From NCBI RefSeq assembly GCF_009467825.1, contig NZ_WIOK01000020.1, positions 55,528 to 119,527 on the forward strand: a stretch of DNA of 64,000 bases, given 5' to 3'. Each line of letters begins with the position of its first letter. The stretch's first letter is position 1. The notes under the pieces were generated by a model. The model was not told where the DNA came from. It did no database searches and worked only from the letters and a program-made list of their open reading frames with translations. This stretch comes from Cyclobacterium xiamenense. Lineage in GTDB: Bacteria > Bacteroidota > Bacteroidia > Cytophagales > Cyclobacteriaceae. This document shows positions 29,577 through 41,400 of this stretch, in pieces. Both the position numbers and the translations under genes were made by a program.

Positions 29577-30344
29577 TCAGGCATTGAATCCGCCATCTAC
29601 CGTGAAAACGGCTCCCGTAGTGTAGCTGGATGCTGGCGAGGCCAAAAACAAGGCCATGGCTCCAATTTCCCCCTCTTCCCCGATTCGTTTGAGGGGAAGA
29701 TCAGATAGGAATTTCTCCTTAATCGTTTCATTGGACCACAGCACTTCACTAAATTTTGTTTTGATCAACCCGGGACAAATGGCATTTACGCGAATATTAT
29801 ACGTCCCCCATTCTTTGGCAAGCGCCTTCGTTAGGGAATTCAGTGCCGACTTGCTGACGCTGTACAGTCCCAGTCCCTTTTCCGGCGATAAGGCAGCGGT
29901 GGAGCTGATATTGATAATGGATGCCGAAGCAGATTGCCTCAGGTAGGGTAAACTAAGCTTGGAAAGCTCAAACGGAGCCTTGAGGTTCACGTCAAGAATT
30001 TTGTCAAACACCGCCAGTTCATTTTCTTCAATGGGCCCAAATACGGGATTGGTCGCAGCATTATTCACTAAAATATCAATTTGGCCGTACTTTTCAATGG
30101 TCTGATTGATTAGGTTTTGCCGATCTTCGGGATAGCCAATATTGTTAGCAATCCCGATCACCTCGTATCCTTTCTCCCGAAGCTTGTGCGTCACCTCATC
30201 CAATCGTTCCTGATTCCGGCTGTTGATCACAACCTTTGCACCAGCGGCCGCAAAAAAATGAGCAATCGAAAAACCAATACCTCTACTGGCACCTGTAACG
30301 ATGGCAACTTTGTTTTGAAGCGAAAACAGCGAACTTAAATCCAT
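29577..30344 (-). CDS. SDR-family oxidoreductase
   Basis: A 255-residue short-chain dehydrogenase. Cofactor motif VTGASRGIGFSIA, NNAATN, active-site Ser in IINISSTAALS, and catalytic YSVSKSALNSLTKALAKEWG. VVINSR after the second strand fits NADP use. The C-terminal GAVFTVDGGFNA is typical. Substrate not predictable. Confidence 0.9.
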   Translation of the reverse strand: MDLSSLFSLQNKVAIVTGASRGIGFSIAHFFAAAGAKVVINSRNQERLDEVTHKLREKGYEVIGIANNIGYPEDRQNLINQTIEKYGQIDILVNNAATNPVFGPIEENELAVFDKILDVNLKAPFELSKLSLPYLRQSASASIINISSTAALSPEKGLGLYSVSKSALNSLTKALAKEWGTYNIRVNAICPGLIKTKFSEVLWSNETIKEKFLSDLPLKRIGEEGEIGAMALFLASPASSYTTGAVFTVDGGFNA

Positions 30345-30630
30345 GGTCTTTTTGGTAGAAAAATCAATTTTTAATGTTTCAGGTACAATTTAGCGTATTC
30401 CTATGAATTTCACACATCCGCTTATCATTTAATTTTCGTGGATTATTGCCCCAAAGGTATCAACTGGAAAAACCTGGGCCCGCCTTGAGCAAACGGGCAT
30501 GCCGCTACCAACCCGCAGAGGGATTTCCCAGTGGATAACGACGGGAAAGCGCGGGGGACTTTCCCAATTCAGGAATGGGATAGGGTAGGAGACTACCGGA
30601 CGGCGGTTAGATCAGGTGCAAGAGAGCCAA

Positions 30631-30837
30631 CTAGGGGTTTTTGGACGATTCATCCGTTGTATCCCCTTTTTGGGTATCTGCATCAAAATTTGATACCTCC
30701 TTGCCGATCACCTCCTTGGATGAGAGTTCCTGCGTCCGGTCTACCTGGCCCTTTTTTCGACTAAAAATTCGCTTGAAAATCAAATACAACGCAAGCGCGA
30801 CAGCCAGTACAAACAAAAATCCGATTACTAAATCCAT
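30631..30837 (-). CDS. Small single-pass membrane protein
   Basis: A 68-residue frame with one N-terminal membrane helix (VIGFLFVLAVALALYLIF), a basic patch (KRIFSRKKGQ) and an acidic hydrophilic tail. The arrangement suggests a real inner-membrane protein with a cytoplasmic tail. No family recognised. It sits downstream of the TetR gene on the same strand with 116 bases between. Confidence 0.45.
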   Translation of the reverse strand: MDLVIGFLFVLAVALALYLIFKRIFSRKKGQVDRTQELSSKEVIGKEVSNFDADTQKGDTTDESSKNP

Positions 30838-30953
30838 AATTCATAAATTTGGTTTTACATGCTTTGGCCTAACTAGCACAAGAAAGGTGCCTAATCGCTT
30901 TTCTACGCTAGTTTATTTCCGAAAACCCAGTAAGTGTGGACCCGGTACAATCA

Positions 30954-31652
30954 CTAAAACAGTTTGCCCTGAACCGGCTGACTTTTAAAAGGCGTATTGC
31001 TTCCCTTGAGAATCTCAAAAATTAATTTTAAGAAGCCGTTTTTCCAGCTCTCGGCATTTATCTTGATATCACCGGGCTCCAGGGATACCGAACCCGTCAC
31101 CTTGGTGTAGCCAATCATCATGCTCCATAGGGTATAAAACGCACTTTCTGCATGCAAATCCGGACGGATGCTGCCGTCCTGTATACCCATGGAAATGGCT
31201 TTGATTCCCAGTTTAGCCAGATCGTGATGACTTTGAAGCAGTTTGGTAAAATAGGGACTTTCCAAAATCAGGGGGCTGACCTTTTCTCTTTGCACCTGAT
31301 AAGAATCAAGCACGGACAGAAAGTCGAGCAGGGCGCCATGGAAGACCGCTTTTTCCCGGGCAAACGAGAGGTAGCCCTCGACCAGCGTGGTCATTATTTC
31401 CAAACCGGTTTTTTCCTTTGGTTTTCCAAAAGATTTGTTGAACAGCTCTTTCAACTCATCCATGCCCTTTTTTGTGAGGGCCAGGTACAGGTCTTCTTTA
31501 CTCTTGTAGTAAAAGTAAATCAGTCCCTTACTAATTCGCGTTTTCCTGGCAACGTCCGCCATTGTGGTAACATGCAGCCCCTTTTCACCAAAAAGCTGGA
31601 TCGCCGCCTCCAGGATTTTTTTCTCTCGCTGTTGTCTTTCGTAAACGCCCAT
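30954..31652 (-). CDS. TetR/AcrR-family transcriptional regulator
   Basis: A 232-residue regulator. The N-terminal HTH reads ILEAAIQLFGEKGLHVTTMA, then VARKTRISKGLIYFYYKSKE, the standard TetR DNA-binding domain. The C-terminal half is helical and would bind an unknown ligand. It lies 48 bases downstream of tyrS on the same strand; target genes are not evident. Confidence 0.9.
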   Translation of the reverse strand: MGVYERQQREKKILEAAIQLFGEKGLHVTTMADVARKTRISKGLIYFYYKSKEDLYLALTKKGMDELKELFNKSFGKPKEKTGLEIMTTLVEGYLSFAREKAVFHGALLDFLSVLDSYQVQREKVSPLILESPYFTKLLQSHHDLAKLGIKAISMGIQDGSIRPDLHAESAFYTLWSMMIGYTKVTGSVSLEPGDIKINAESWKNGFLKLIFEILKGSNTPFKSQPVQGKLF

Positions 31653-31700
31653 TCTTGAGTCTGGCTGTTCATCGGGATTCCACGCATGCCGTGGGTTTCA

Positions 31701-32990
31701 TTAACCGGTGATGGTGATGATAAAATAGTTCTTTTTCCCCTTTTGCACGAGCAGATAGGTTTCCTGAAGCAAGGGGATCTCCGGTTTGGCATGGGGATCC
31801 GTGATTTTAATCTTATTGATAGAGAGTCCTCCCCCCTGTATCAATTTTCGCGCTTCGCCCTTTGATGCGAAAATCGTTTGGTCTGTACAAAGCAGTTCGA
31901 CCACATTTTCCGCGTTAAGATAGGAGGAACGTTCCACCGGCATGACGGGCACGCCGTCAAACACCTGAAGAAAGGTGCGTTCGTCCAGGGAAGCAAGGTC
32001 TTCCAGGGAGGATTTGCCAAAAAGGATTCCGGAGGCTTTTAGGGCCATTTCATAGTCTGCCTCACTGTGGATACGAATGGTTACATCTTTGGCGATGGCT
32101 TTTTGGAGTAGGCGAAGGTGTGGTCCTTCTGCGTGCTCTTTTTCCAGCGCTTCGATTGCCTCACGGTCCAGCGTGGTGAATATGCGAATGTATTTTGCGG
32201 CATCGGCATCCGATACGTTAAGCCAGAATTGATAAAATGCGTAGGGAGAGGTTTTTTCCGGGTCCAACCAAACGCTTCCCCCTTCGGTCTTCCCAAATTT
32301 GCTTCCGTCTGCCTTGGTGATCAGGGGAACGGTCAGCGCATACGCTTCTCCGCCTTCTTTTTTTCGAATCAGCTCGGTCCCGGTCACAATATTGCCCCAT
32401 TGATCGGAGCCCCCCAGTTGGATGCTGCAATTTTGATGCTTCCACAGGTGGTAAAAGTCGTAGCCCTGTATGAGTTGATAGGTAAATTCGGTAAAGGAAA
32501 GACCATTTCCCTCTTCCAACCTCCGCTTTACGGAGTCCTTGGCCATCATGTAGTTGACCGTTATGTATTTCCCCACATCCCGAATAAACTCCAGGAAGGA
32601 AAAGCCGGCCATCCAGTCGTAATTATTGACCAACAGCGCCTGATTGGGCTTGTCCGAACCGAAATCAAGGAATTTTTCCAGCTGCTTTTGAATTCCGGCG
32701 ATGTTCCGATCAAGGGTCTCTTCGTCAAGCAGGTTTCGTTCGGCGGATTTAAAGGAGGGGTCACCGATCATTCCGGTGGCGCCGCCTATCAGGGCTACCG
32801 GCTGATGTCCGGCCCGCTGAAAGTGAAGCAAGGTCATGACGCCCACCAAATGCCCAATATGCAGGGAGTCTGCCGTAGGGTCAAAGCCCAAATAGGCGGT
32901 TGCCTTCCCCTTGTTGAGATGTTCTTCAATACCTGCGGTCATGTCTTGTAGCATTCCCCGCCACCGTAATTCCTCTATAAAATTATTCAT
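31701..32990 (-). CDS. tyrS: Tyrosyl-tRNA synthetase
   Basis: A 429-residue class I synthetase. Start set at 32990 ([18 protein letters not shown]). The HIGH motif is in [17 protein letters not shown] is replaced by the KFGKT form in [10 protein letters not shown] as in other bacterial TyrRS, and [11 protein letters not shown] is the tyrosine-binding segment. The C-terminal S4-like domain is present ([18 protein letters not shown]). Confidence 0.96.
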   Translation of the reverse strand: MNNFIEELRWRGMLQDMTAGIEEHLNKGKATAYLGFDPTADSLHIGHLVGVMTLLHFQRAGHQPVALIGGATGMIGDPSFKSAERNLLDEETLDRNIAGIQKQLEKFLDFGSDKPNQALLVNNYDWMAGFSFLEFIRDVGKYITVNYMMAKDSVKRRLEEGNGLSFTEFTYQLIQGYDFYHLWKHQNCSIQLGGSDQWGNIVTGTELIRKKEGGEAYALTVPLITKADGSKFGKTEGGSVWLDPEKTSPYAFYQFWLNVSDADAAKYIRIFTTLDREAIEALEKEHAEGPHLRLLQKAIAKDVTIRIHSEADYEMALKASGILFGKSSLEDLASLDERTFLQVFDGVPVMPVERSSYLNAENVVELLCTDQTIFASKGEARKLIQGGGLSINKIKITDPHAKPEIPLLQETYLLVQKGKKNYFIITITG

Positions 32991-33192
32991 GCGTGTGCTC
33001 CTGGTTACTTGCGAGCGCAAATATACGGGTTCCGTACCAAAGGAAGGAAGATTTGTTCCTTATTCTATCCACTACCCAACATAGCGACACTTGTTCCAGA
33101 GGCGGATTTTGTCCTATCCACCTGAATTGTGGAAAGCAATCGGTTCTACATTGCGTTTTTTTGCCTAACTTTTGTGTCAAATAACCACCGCC

Positions 33193-34455
33193 ATGAAAAA
33201 TTTCTTGTTACTTCTGGTACTTGGTACCCTTAGTTTCGGTAGCCCCAGTCCGGCTCAGCAAGTTGAACCCAACTACGAAGAGTCCGGGGTACCGGATTAT
33301 TCGCTACCCGACCCGCTACGGTTTGAAGCGGGTGGTCAGGTAAACCATGTGGAGGACTGGTTGGAACGTCGAAAGGAGCTGGTTACGCTATTTGAAAAGC
33401 ATGTGTACGGAAAATCCCCGGACTGGGATGGGGAGCTGCATGCCGAAACCTTGTTTGAAAATCCGAATTTCCTGGCGGGAAAAGCCAGCAGAAAGGGCGT
33501 CAGGCTGCACCTGAAACGAAATGGGAGAGAAGTGTTTTTCGATCTTTTGCTGTTTTACCCGAACACGGGCCAGCCGGTTCCGGCTTTTCTCGGGTTGAAT
33601 TTTTATGGGAACCACACCCTCGCTGGCGATGCCCAGGTTCCTGTGACCGAGGCCTGGATTCGAAACAACGAGGCCATGGGCAGTAGCGGTAACCGGGCTT
33701 CTGAGGTCGGCAGGGGAAAACGGATTCCCAATTGGCCCTACGAAGCGATCATTTCCAGGGGATACGGCTTGGTCAGCCTGTACTACGGCGAAGTAGATCC
33801 GGATTTTGACGATGGCTTTCGGAATGGGGTACATGCTCTGTATCCGGAAGAACGTAGAAATGAGGCATCCTGGGGCAGTATTGCAGGCTGGGCATGGGGC
33901 CTTTCCCGGGTGATGGATTTCCTCGAAAGCGAATCCTGGGTACAGCCGGAAAAAGTAGCGGTGTTGGGCCACAGTCGTTTGGGAAAAGCGGCGTTGTGGG
34001 CTGGTGCCGTGGACACCCGTTTTGCCCTGGTCATTTCCAACAATTCCGGCTGCGGGGGAGCGGCACTTTCCCGGAGGAAATACGGAGAAACGGTAGCCAG
34101 GATCAACCGTTCGTTTCCCCATTGGTTTGCCGCAAATTTTAACCAATACAACGAAAACGAAGCCGCTTTACCGATCGATCAGCACCAGCTGCTGGCCCTT
34201 ATGGCACCACGTCCGGTTTACGTCGCCAGCGGCGTGGAAGATCGCTGGGCGGATCCCAGGGGAGAGTTTTTGTCTTGTGTAGCGGCAAGTCCCGTATATG
34301 CGTTGTTTGGTCTGCAGGGGATGCCCGTCACCGCACAGCCGCCGGTGGACGAGCCGGAAATGGGGCATATTGGCTACCATGTCCGTTCCGGAGGCCATGG
34401 TTTATTGCCGTACGACTGGGAGCAATACCTGGACTTTGCTGACCTTCATTTTTAA
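33193..34455 (+). CDS. Second CE15-family glucuronoyl esterase
   Basis: A 420-residue secreted alpha/beta hydrolase with a signal peptide (to about residue 22). CE15 features are VAVLGHSRLGKAALWAGA with nucleophile Ser261, SNNSGCGGAALSRRKYGETV, and a C-terminal His in YHVRSGGHGLLPYDW. It is a clear paralogue of the esterase at 18837-20048, but the divergence is large, so it may prefer a different glucuronoyl substrate. Start set at ATG 33193. Its TAA stop overlaps the stop of the convergent PorP/SprF gene. No polysaccharide genes are directly adjacent. Confidence 0.9.
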   Translation: MKNFLLLLVLGTLSFGSPSPAQQVEPNYEESGVPDYSLPDPLRFEAGGQVNHVEDWLERRKELVTLFEKHVYGKSPDWDGELHAETLFENPNFLAGKASRKGVRLHLKRNGREVFFDLLLFYPNTGQPVPAFLGLNFYGNHTLAGDAQVPVTEAWIRNNEAMGSSGNRASEVGRGKRIPNWPYEAIISRGYGLVSLYYGEVDPDFDDGFRNGVHALYPEERRNEASWGSIAGWAWGLSRVMDFLESESWVQPEKVAVLGHSRLGKAALWAGAVDTRFALVISNNSGCGGAALSRRKYGETVARINRSFPHWFAANFNQYNENEAALPIDQHQLLALMAPRPVYVASGVEDRWADPRGEFLSCVAASPVYALFGLQGMPVTAQPPVDEPEMGHIGYHVRSGGHGLLPYDWEQYLDFADLHF

Positions 34456-35483
34456 TACCTCCAGTTGGCGTTACCGGGAGGGCAGGGGAGGATGGTCTGG
34501 ATGAGGCGTTTCTTTCTCAAATCGGTAAAATAAATCGATACCTCGTGCGACACGTGCGCTGGCGTGCTAAATCGGTTCAGCATATAATCGTAGCTGTACG
34601 CCATGGTAATCCCGTCCAAAAGGCTAAATCCCAAGACGGCGTTGATGGAGTTTTGGTCGGGCAGGTCGTTAAATCGGGTGACGTTTCGAAAACCAAGACC
34701 ACCGATGAAGTTTTCTACCTGTAGTTGGGGGATGACCTCGATTTGTTGAAAGGTACCCTGTCGCTTGTAGTTAAAGGAGACAGAAAAAACATTGCGAATC
34801 CGGTTAGTTTTGAACATGCGGTTGTCGAGGTCTTTGACGTACCCGCCATGAAACCCCCATTTTATGGGCAGGTTGTTGCCAACGCCATCGTCCAAAAAGC
34901 CCACATTGGGTTGCGTCAGATGGGCACTGCTGACTCCCAACCAAAAGTCCCGTCCCTGCAGCAGCGCGCCAAAGGAGATATCCGGGTACCAGTTGCTGTC
35001 TTCGCCGGGAAGCCGGTCGATGCTGCTTGGATTGATGCTTCGGGTAAGTAGGTTGATCTGGTCGCCAAAAACCAATTCCTGTAAGGTAAGGCTGCGGTTG
35101 ACCACCCCAAACTGCCCGCCAAAACGGAGAAAGGTAGATTCATCCAGGTTGAGCCGGTAGGAGATATAGCCCGCAAGGTCTGCCGAGCGGATTTTTAAAA
35201 AGGATTCGGTAAACTGGGAGGCAGAAAGGCCCACACCCAGCCTGGAATCTGTCAGGTAGGTGTCGTAGTAGAAACCGGCGGCATTGAAATCGTAGCCGAA
35301 ACCCGGCCACTGCTTGCGGTAGTTGATCCCGATGCGTGTCGTTTCCATCGCTCCGGCAAATGCAGGGCTGAGGTTTAGCGGCGCCGCATAAAACTGCGTA
35401 AAATGAAAATCCTGCGCCCGGATTTCTGCCAAATTCATCAATAAGTAGGCCCAGATAAGGGCGACGATCCGTAAATACCTCAT
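34452..35483 (-). CDS. PorP/SprF-family type IX secretion-associated outer-membrane protein
   Basis: A 343-residue protein with a signal peptide and beta-rich body. DFHFTQFYAAPLNLSPAFAG is the family N-terminal signature, GINYRKQWPGF follows it, and SYDYMLNRFSTPAHVSHEVSIYF lies near the end. In known systems SprF attaches or stabilises the surface adhesin SprB after type IX secretion. The upstream overlapping gene encodes exactly such a large SprB-repeat protein, so the two form a secreted adhesin module. Confidence 0.93.
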   Translation of the reverse strand: MRYLRIVALIWAYLLMNLAEIRAQDFHFTQFYAAPLNLSPAFAGAMETTRIGINYRKQWPGFGYDFNAAGFYYDTYLTDSRLGVGLSASQFTESFLKIRSADLAGYISYRLNLDESTFLRFGGQFGVVNRSLTLQELVFGDQINLLTRSINPSSIDRLPGEDSNWYPDISFGALLQGRDFWLGVSSAHLTQPNVGFLDDGVGNNLPIKWGFHGGYVKDLDNRMFKTNRIRNVFSVSFNYKRQGTFQQIEVIPQLQVENFIGGLGFRNVTRFNDLPDQNSINAVLGFSLLDGITMAYSYDYMLNRFSTPAHVSHEVSIYFTDLRKKRLIQTILPCPPGNANWRY

Positions 35484-38400
35484 TCCAAAAGCATCAATGC
35501 ACCGGTATCAGAAAAGTTCCTGCCATCGGTAGTCGTAAAATCAATTTTGTACACGTAATTACCCGGGATGGCTTGTTGCCCCCGGTAACTGCCATCCCAT
35601 CCCTGGGAATCCAGGTCTTCGGTATGGAATAAAATCTCTCCCCATTTGTTCATGACGGTGAAAGAAAGCGTTTCGATGTAGAGAAATTTCGGGAAGAAGT
35701 GGTCGTTGATACCGTCCCCGTTTGGACTAAATACGTTTGGTACTTTCAGGAAATAATCCAGGATTTCGATTTGAAAACTGCTGTTCGTAGCACAGCCCCA
35801 GTCATCATAAGCCGTCAGCTCCACAGTGTAGGTTCCGGCTTCCTGATAGCGGTGGGCTGGCGCCGCTTCCAGGCTGTTGTTGCCGTCCCCAAAATCCCAA
35901 TAATAGGAGCGGATATTGCCGCTGCTGTTGTTGATAAATTGCACCTCGTAGTTGACCAGGTTTTCTCCGTAGACCGGGAAGGAGGCGGAGGCAAAATCGC
36001 CTTCCACCAGTACCTGACTGTTGTCCACCACAAAACTTCTGGATTGCCAGCATCCGAAGCCGTCGGTCACCGTTACCGAATAGGTTCCGGGTTCGCTGGT
36101 GACCATGCGGTACCCATCTTCAGAAACGTTTCCACTGCTCCATTCGATGGTATAGGGCGCTACGCCTCCATCCACGTTGATGTCAAAAGTCTCCGTAATC
36201 TCCCTGGGTTCGCAACTTGAAGTGGTGGTGGACACCATGTCGATACGGATGGGAGAAGGCCGGTTTACCTGGAACGTCTGACTGACAAAGCATCCGGATT
36301 GATCGGTGATCTCCACGGAATAGCTCCCGTTGGTCAGATTTGCTATCCCGGCGGTAGTGGCTCCATTGCTCCAGTTGTAAGCATAGGGTGGCGTTCCTCC
36401 CGATACCACCAGGTCAATGGACCCGCTTTGCCCGTCTTCACAGGAAAGCGCATCCTGAATTTGCTCTACCACCACCAAGAGGTCAGGCTCCACCAAATTG
36501 AAGGTTCGTTCCAGCGTACAGCCCTTTGCATCTTCGAGCAGCACCCGGTATTCGCCCGGACCCAGGTTGAACAGGGACGACTGCTCGGGTCCGTGATCCC
36601 AAATGGCCCGAACCGGTGCCTCCCCACCCTCCAGGTTGAGGAGAATGCTTCCATCCGCCGCCCCGTGACAGGAGATGGGGACCACCTCCGGATCGATCGC
36701 AAATACCGGAAGATCTTCAATGACGGTTTCCCGCACCTGCGTACAGCCATTTGCATCGGTGACCGTCACCTGGTAAAAGCCCGGTCCGATGCCGGTAAAT
36801 TCCCGTAAGGTGGAACCGATGTTCCAACTTACCTGATAGGGTTCCACACCGCCCTGAATGTCCACGGACAGGTTGGCGTCGTTGGCATTGTAGCAGGAAA
36901 TGGGCGTTTGATTGAGTGTCACCTCAAGGGCTGCCCCCGGCTGCACCACCTCAATTTCCCCGATTCCGGCACTACAACCGTTGGCATCCACCACGGTCAA
37001 TGCATAGTTTCCGGACGGTATGTCGGTCAGGTTTTGGCTGTTCGTATCGATGAGCTGCCCATCCCTTTTCCACTCAAAGCGGTAGGAATCGGGGATACCC
37101 CCAGACACAGCGATCGCAATGGATCCGGTGGACTCGCCAAAACAAAGTACGTCCACCTTTTCGTCCAGGGATACCTGAAGCGGATCGGGTTGAACCAGCT
37201 CAAATTCGCGCAGCACTTCGCAATCGTTTTCATCGATGACCCGTGCCTGATAGGTGCCGGGAGAAAGTCCGGAAATAGCCGCAGCATCCGATAGAAAACC
37301 ATCAGGACCCGTCCAGCTGTAGCGGTAGTTGCCCGTTCCCCCTGCCGCGGTCAGGCTGATAGATCCATTGTCTACCCCGTGGCATTGAATGGCAAAGCCG
37401 TTGAAATCGGATACCTCCGCATCCACCGTCACCGGTTCAGGCGACTGGATTTCCAGCAGATCGGATTGCTGCGTACACCCGTTCTCATCCCGAAGGCTCA
37501 CCTGATAGGTACCGGGAGCGAGGTTTTCGACAAACGGTTCCGAGGAAATAAACCCATCCGGTCCGGTCCAGTCAAACGTATAGGTACCCGATCCACCGGA
37601 AACGTTGACCCGAATGAAGCCGTCTGTGGCGCCAAAGCAGCTGACACCGAATCCGTAGTAATCCGAGAGCTCAATGGAGTCGATCCGTACGCCTGCCTCG
37701 GGCTGGGTGATTACCAGCTCGGTCATGTCTTGTTGGCAACCGTTGCCGTCCGTTACTTCTGCGCGGTAGGTGCCGGCAGGAAGGTTTTCCACGATCCAAC
37801 TCGTCTCTGCGCTGTCGTCCAACTCACGGACAATGGTACCCCCGGCATCCAGTAGCCGGTACCGGTACGGAGGAAGGGAGGATTGGCTTAGGCTGATTCC
37901 CAGCCTGCCCGTTTCCTGTCCAAAGCAGGCTATGTCTACTTTCTCCTCGGTCAACTCGATGATTTCCAGCCCCTGTGGTGCCAGCAGGTTGTAGCTGCTG
38001 CTAATCTGACAGCCGTTTTGGTCGGTGATGATTACGTCGTACAGGCCGGCCTCCAGGTTTTCCAGTCCGGCAGTCCCGGCACTGAAGCCATTGGGCCCGG
38101 TCCAGTTGATGGAAAGCGGGGCCACTCCTCCGGAAAGGGATAGTTCGATAAAGCCGTTGTTCCCCCCATCACACTGAATGGCAAATCCGTTGTAATCGGA
38201 AACGTTATCTCCAAGTGTTAGGGGTTCGGGACTGGTCAACTCAGCGGTTTCTGAAAGGATGCAGCCGTTTTCATCCGTGACGGTCAGTACATAGCTGCCG
38301 GGCTCCAGGTCGGTGAGTGAAGCCTGTTCGGAGGTAAAGCCATTGGGGCCTTCCCAGGAAAAGGTGTAGGTCCCGGAACCTCCGCTCACGGTTGCCTCGA

Positions 38401-41400
38401 TAAATCCGTCTCCGGCACCAAAACAACTGATGCCAAAGCCATTGTAATCGGAAGTCTCGATGGATTCGATTTGCACCCCTTGCGCTGGTTGGCTGACCTC
38501 CAGGTCTGCAAGCTCCTGTGTACAGCCGTTTGCATCCGTTACCTGCACCCGGTAGTTGCCGGCGGGAAGGTTTGATACGATCCAGCTGGTATCCGCAAGG
38601 GAGGGTGCTTCCCGTACGAGCCTGCCCTCGGAATCCTCCAGCCGGAAAGCGTAAGGAGCCGACGATCCACGCGTTAGGGTAACCCCCAGGCTTCCTGTTT
38701 GCTGCCCAAAACAGGCCACATCTACCTTTTCATCGGTCAATTCAATCAGTTCCAGGCTCTCAGGTTCCAGCAAATTGTAACTATTGCTGATCTCACAGCC
38801 GTTTTGGTCGGTGACGATGAGTTCGTAGAGGCCTGCGCTCAGGTTTTCCAGGGAAGGAGCATCCGAAACAAACCCTTCCGGACCGGTCCAGGCAACGGTA
38901 AGCGGTGCCGCGCCCCCGGAAAGGCTCAGGTTGATGAATCCCTGATCGCCACCATTGCATTGGATAGCAAAGCCATTGAAATCAGAAACTTCCGCCGATA
39001 GCTCCAGGGGCTCGGGTTCCGTTACCTCAAAGGTTTCGGCAAGCGTACAGCCTGTATTGTCGGTAACCAGTAACTCGTAGGTTCCGGGATCCAGATTGGC
39101 GATGGAACTGCTCTCAGAGGTAAAGCCGTTTGGACCGGTCCAGGCGTAGCTCACATCGCCCAGGCCACCGATGGCCTCCAGGGAGATAAAGCCATCTCCT
39201 GCCCCCTGGCAGGAGATACCGAATCCAGCGTAGTCAGAGACACTCACGTTTTCCAGCGCCAATCCGCTTTCTGGCTGAATAATGGGGATGTCTTCGACTG
39301 TATCCGTACAGCCGTTGCCATCGGTGACGCGTACCCAGTAGTTGCCTGCCTCCAGGTTGGCAAATTCATACAATTCTTCGGTAAATTCGCTAATGGTCCG
39401 CAGCGGGTCGGCTTCCCCCATCAGACCAAGGTCCAGCTGAAAAGAAGGTAGGGAAAGGGTCAATGATACAGTCAAGGCGCCCGTATCTTCACCAAAACAA
39501 GTAATGTTCACCCGCTCTTCGGGTAATTCGTTGATGACCAGTTGCGTCGGTTGTTCGATCAAATAATTGGCTGCTGCAGTACAGCCGTTTTCATCCGTAA
39601 CGGTAAGTTCGTAGTTCCCCGGCTCCAGATTGCTTAGCTCGGGCTGATCCGATGTGAATCCATCCGGACCGGTCCAACTGTAGGTATAGGTACCGGTGCC
39701 CCCTTCGGGCAGGGAGCTAATCCGCCCATCGGCGGCACCGAAGCAGCTGATTTGGAAACCGTTGTACTGCGGAATATCCGCGCCTACCGTCAATGGCGGA
39801 GGCGCGCTCATTTCAACCGAACCCAGGGTAGCCGTACAGCCGTTTTCGTCGGTGACCACAAATTGGTACTGGCCCGGTGAAAGATCAAAGATATCCTTTT
39901 CGGTGGATTCAAAGCCATCCGGTCCGGTCCAGAGGAAATCCAATTCCCCCTCACCTCCTGTAATGGTCAATTCGATGCTCCCGTCGGTGGCACCGGCACA
40001 AGAAAGCTGAAATCCATTGTAATCCGAGATTACCGGCTCCTCAATGAGCAGACCGGTGGCCGGCTGTTCGATTTGAATGCCATCCAGATCGAAGGTACAA
40101 CCAAAAGAGTCGGTGATGCGCACGCGGTATTCTCCCGCCGGGAGATTGTTGAAAAATACCGGGGCAAAGCCCAGCGATACGATGGGCGCGCCGATCGGGT
40201 TTGTATCCCCATCCCGGAAAGCCTCGAAAAAGTAGGGAGGCGTGGTGGGCCCGTCCACTTCTACCACAATGGTTCCGGTCGCTTCACCGAAACACAGCAC
40301 ATCTTCCCGCAAATCCGTGCGCTCCGTCATGGAAAGGGGCGGAGGCTCCGCGATCGAAAAGTTTTCGGCAAGGAAACAACCGTTTGCATCGGTAAGCAAA
40401 ACGGCATAATCTCCGGCAGGCAATCCCTGGCGTAGGAACGGACCGTCTCCGGCTTGCTCCACCAACTCCGTCAATCCAGTCGGGTCCGGAAGTTCCAGGT
40501 CGGTAAAATTGCCCCGATACCAATCGACGGTGTACGGATTCGTTCCTCCGGAGGGCGAGATACTCAGCAAGCCGTCTCCCGCACCGTTGCAGGATATGTC
40601 GGTGGAGTTGGCATTGAGGTCCAACGGATCCGGACCATCCAATACAAAAATAGGGGTAGTAATCGTACAGACCAGGGGCTCGGCATCGGGAATCTCAAAC
40701 CGCCGCACGCTTTCGGTTATCTCGGCGTAATACCCCCCGGCAGCCAGGCCCGTAAGGCTGCTGTTCATGCCCGTCACGGTACCACCCTCCACCACCAATT
40801 CATTGGCTCCAACACCCAGTTCGGTCCCGCCAGCGGTAAACCATTCAATAGCATATTCCCGGGCAGCGTTGATGGGACTACCCGCAAAGGGCTGTGACCA
40901 GCCCCCGCTGATATACAAATCAATTTGCCCGTCGGACGCTCCAAAGCAGGTAGGATCGGTTAGTGTTTCCACTGCCTGAATGGGTTCGGGCAATACGATT
41001 TCAAAGGGTTCCGATCCCATGCATCCGAAGCGATCGGTTACCTCAAGGGTGTAATTACCTGCCGCCAGATTATCTGTACTCACGACGATGTAATCCTCGG
41101 TAAGGCTGACGATGTCGAATAGTTCGGTTACCAGATTTCCCTCGTCGTCGAAAATACCAAAAAAGCCAAGCGGCACTTCGGCATTGTATATGATGTATTC
41201 GACCACCCCTCCGGGATCGCCGGCACACAAGGGACCGGCTACGTTCAGGTCAAAATCCAGGGAATAGGCTTCCCCAATGGGTCCGGCATCCCGCTGGAAG
41301 GTTCTTCCCTGGTTGTCTTCCACCTGGATGATGTAGGCACTGTTTCGATCCAGTGGCAGACCCGTCCCGCCAAAGGTAGCGGACGCACTGCTCTGACCGG

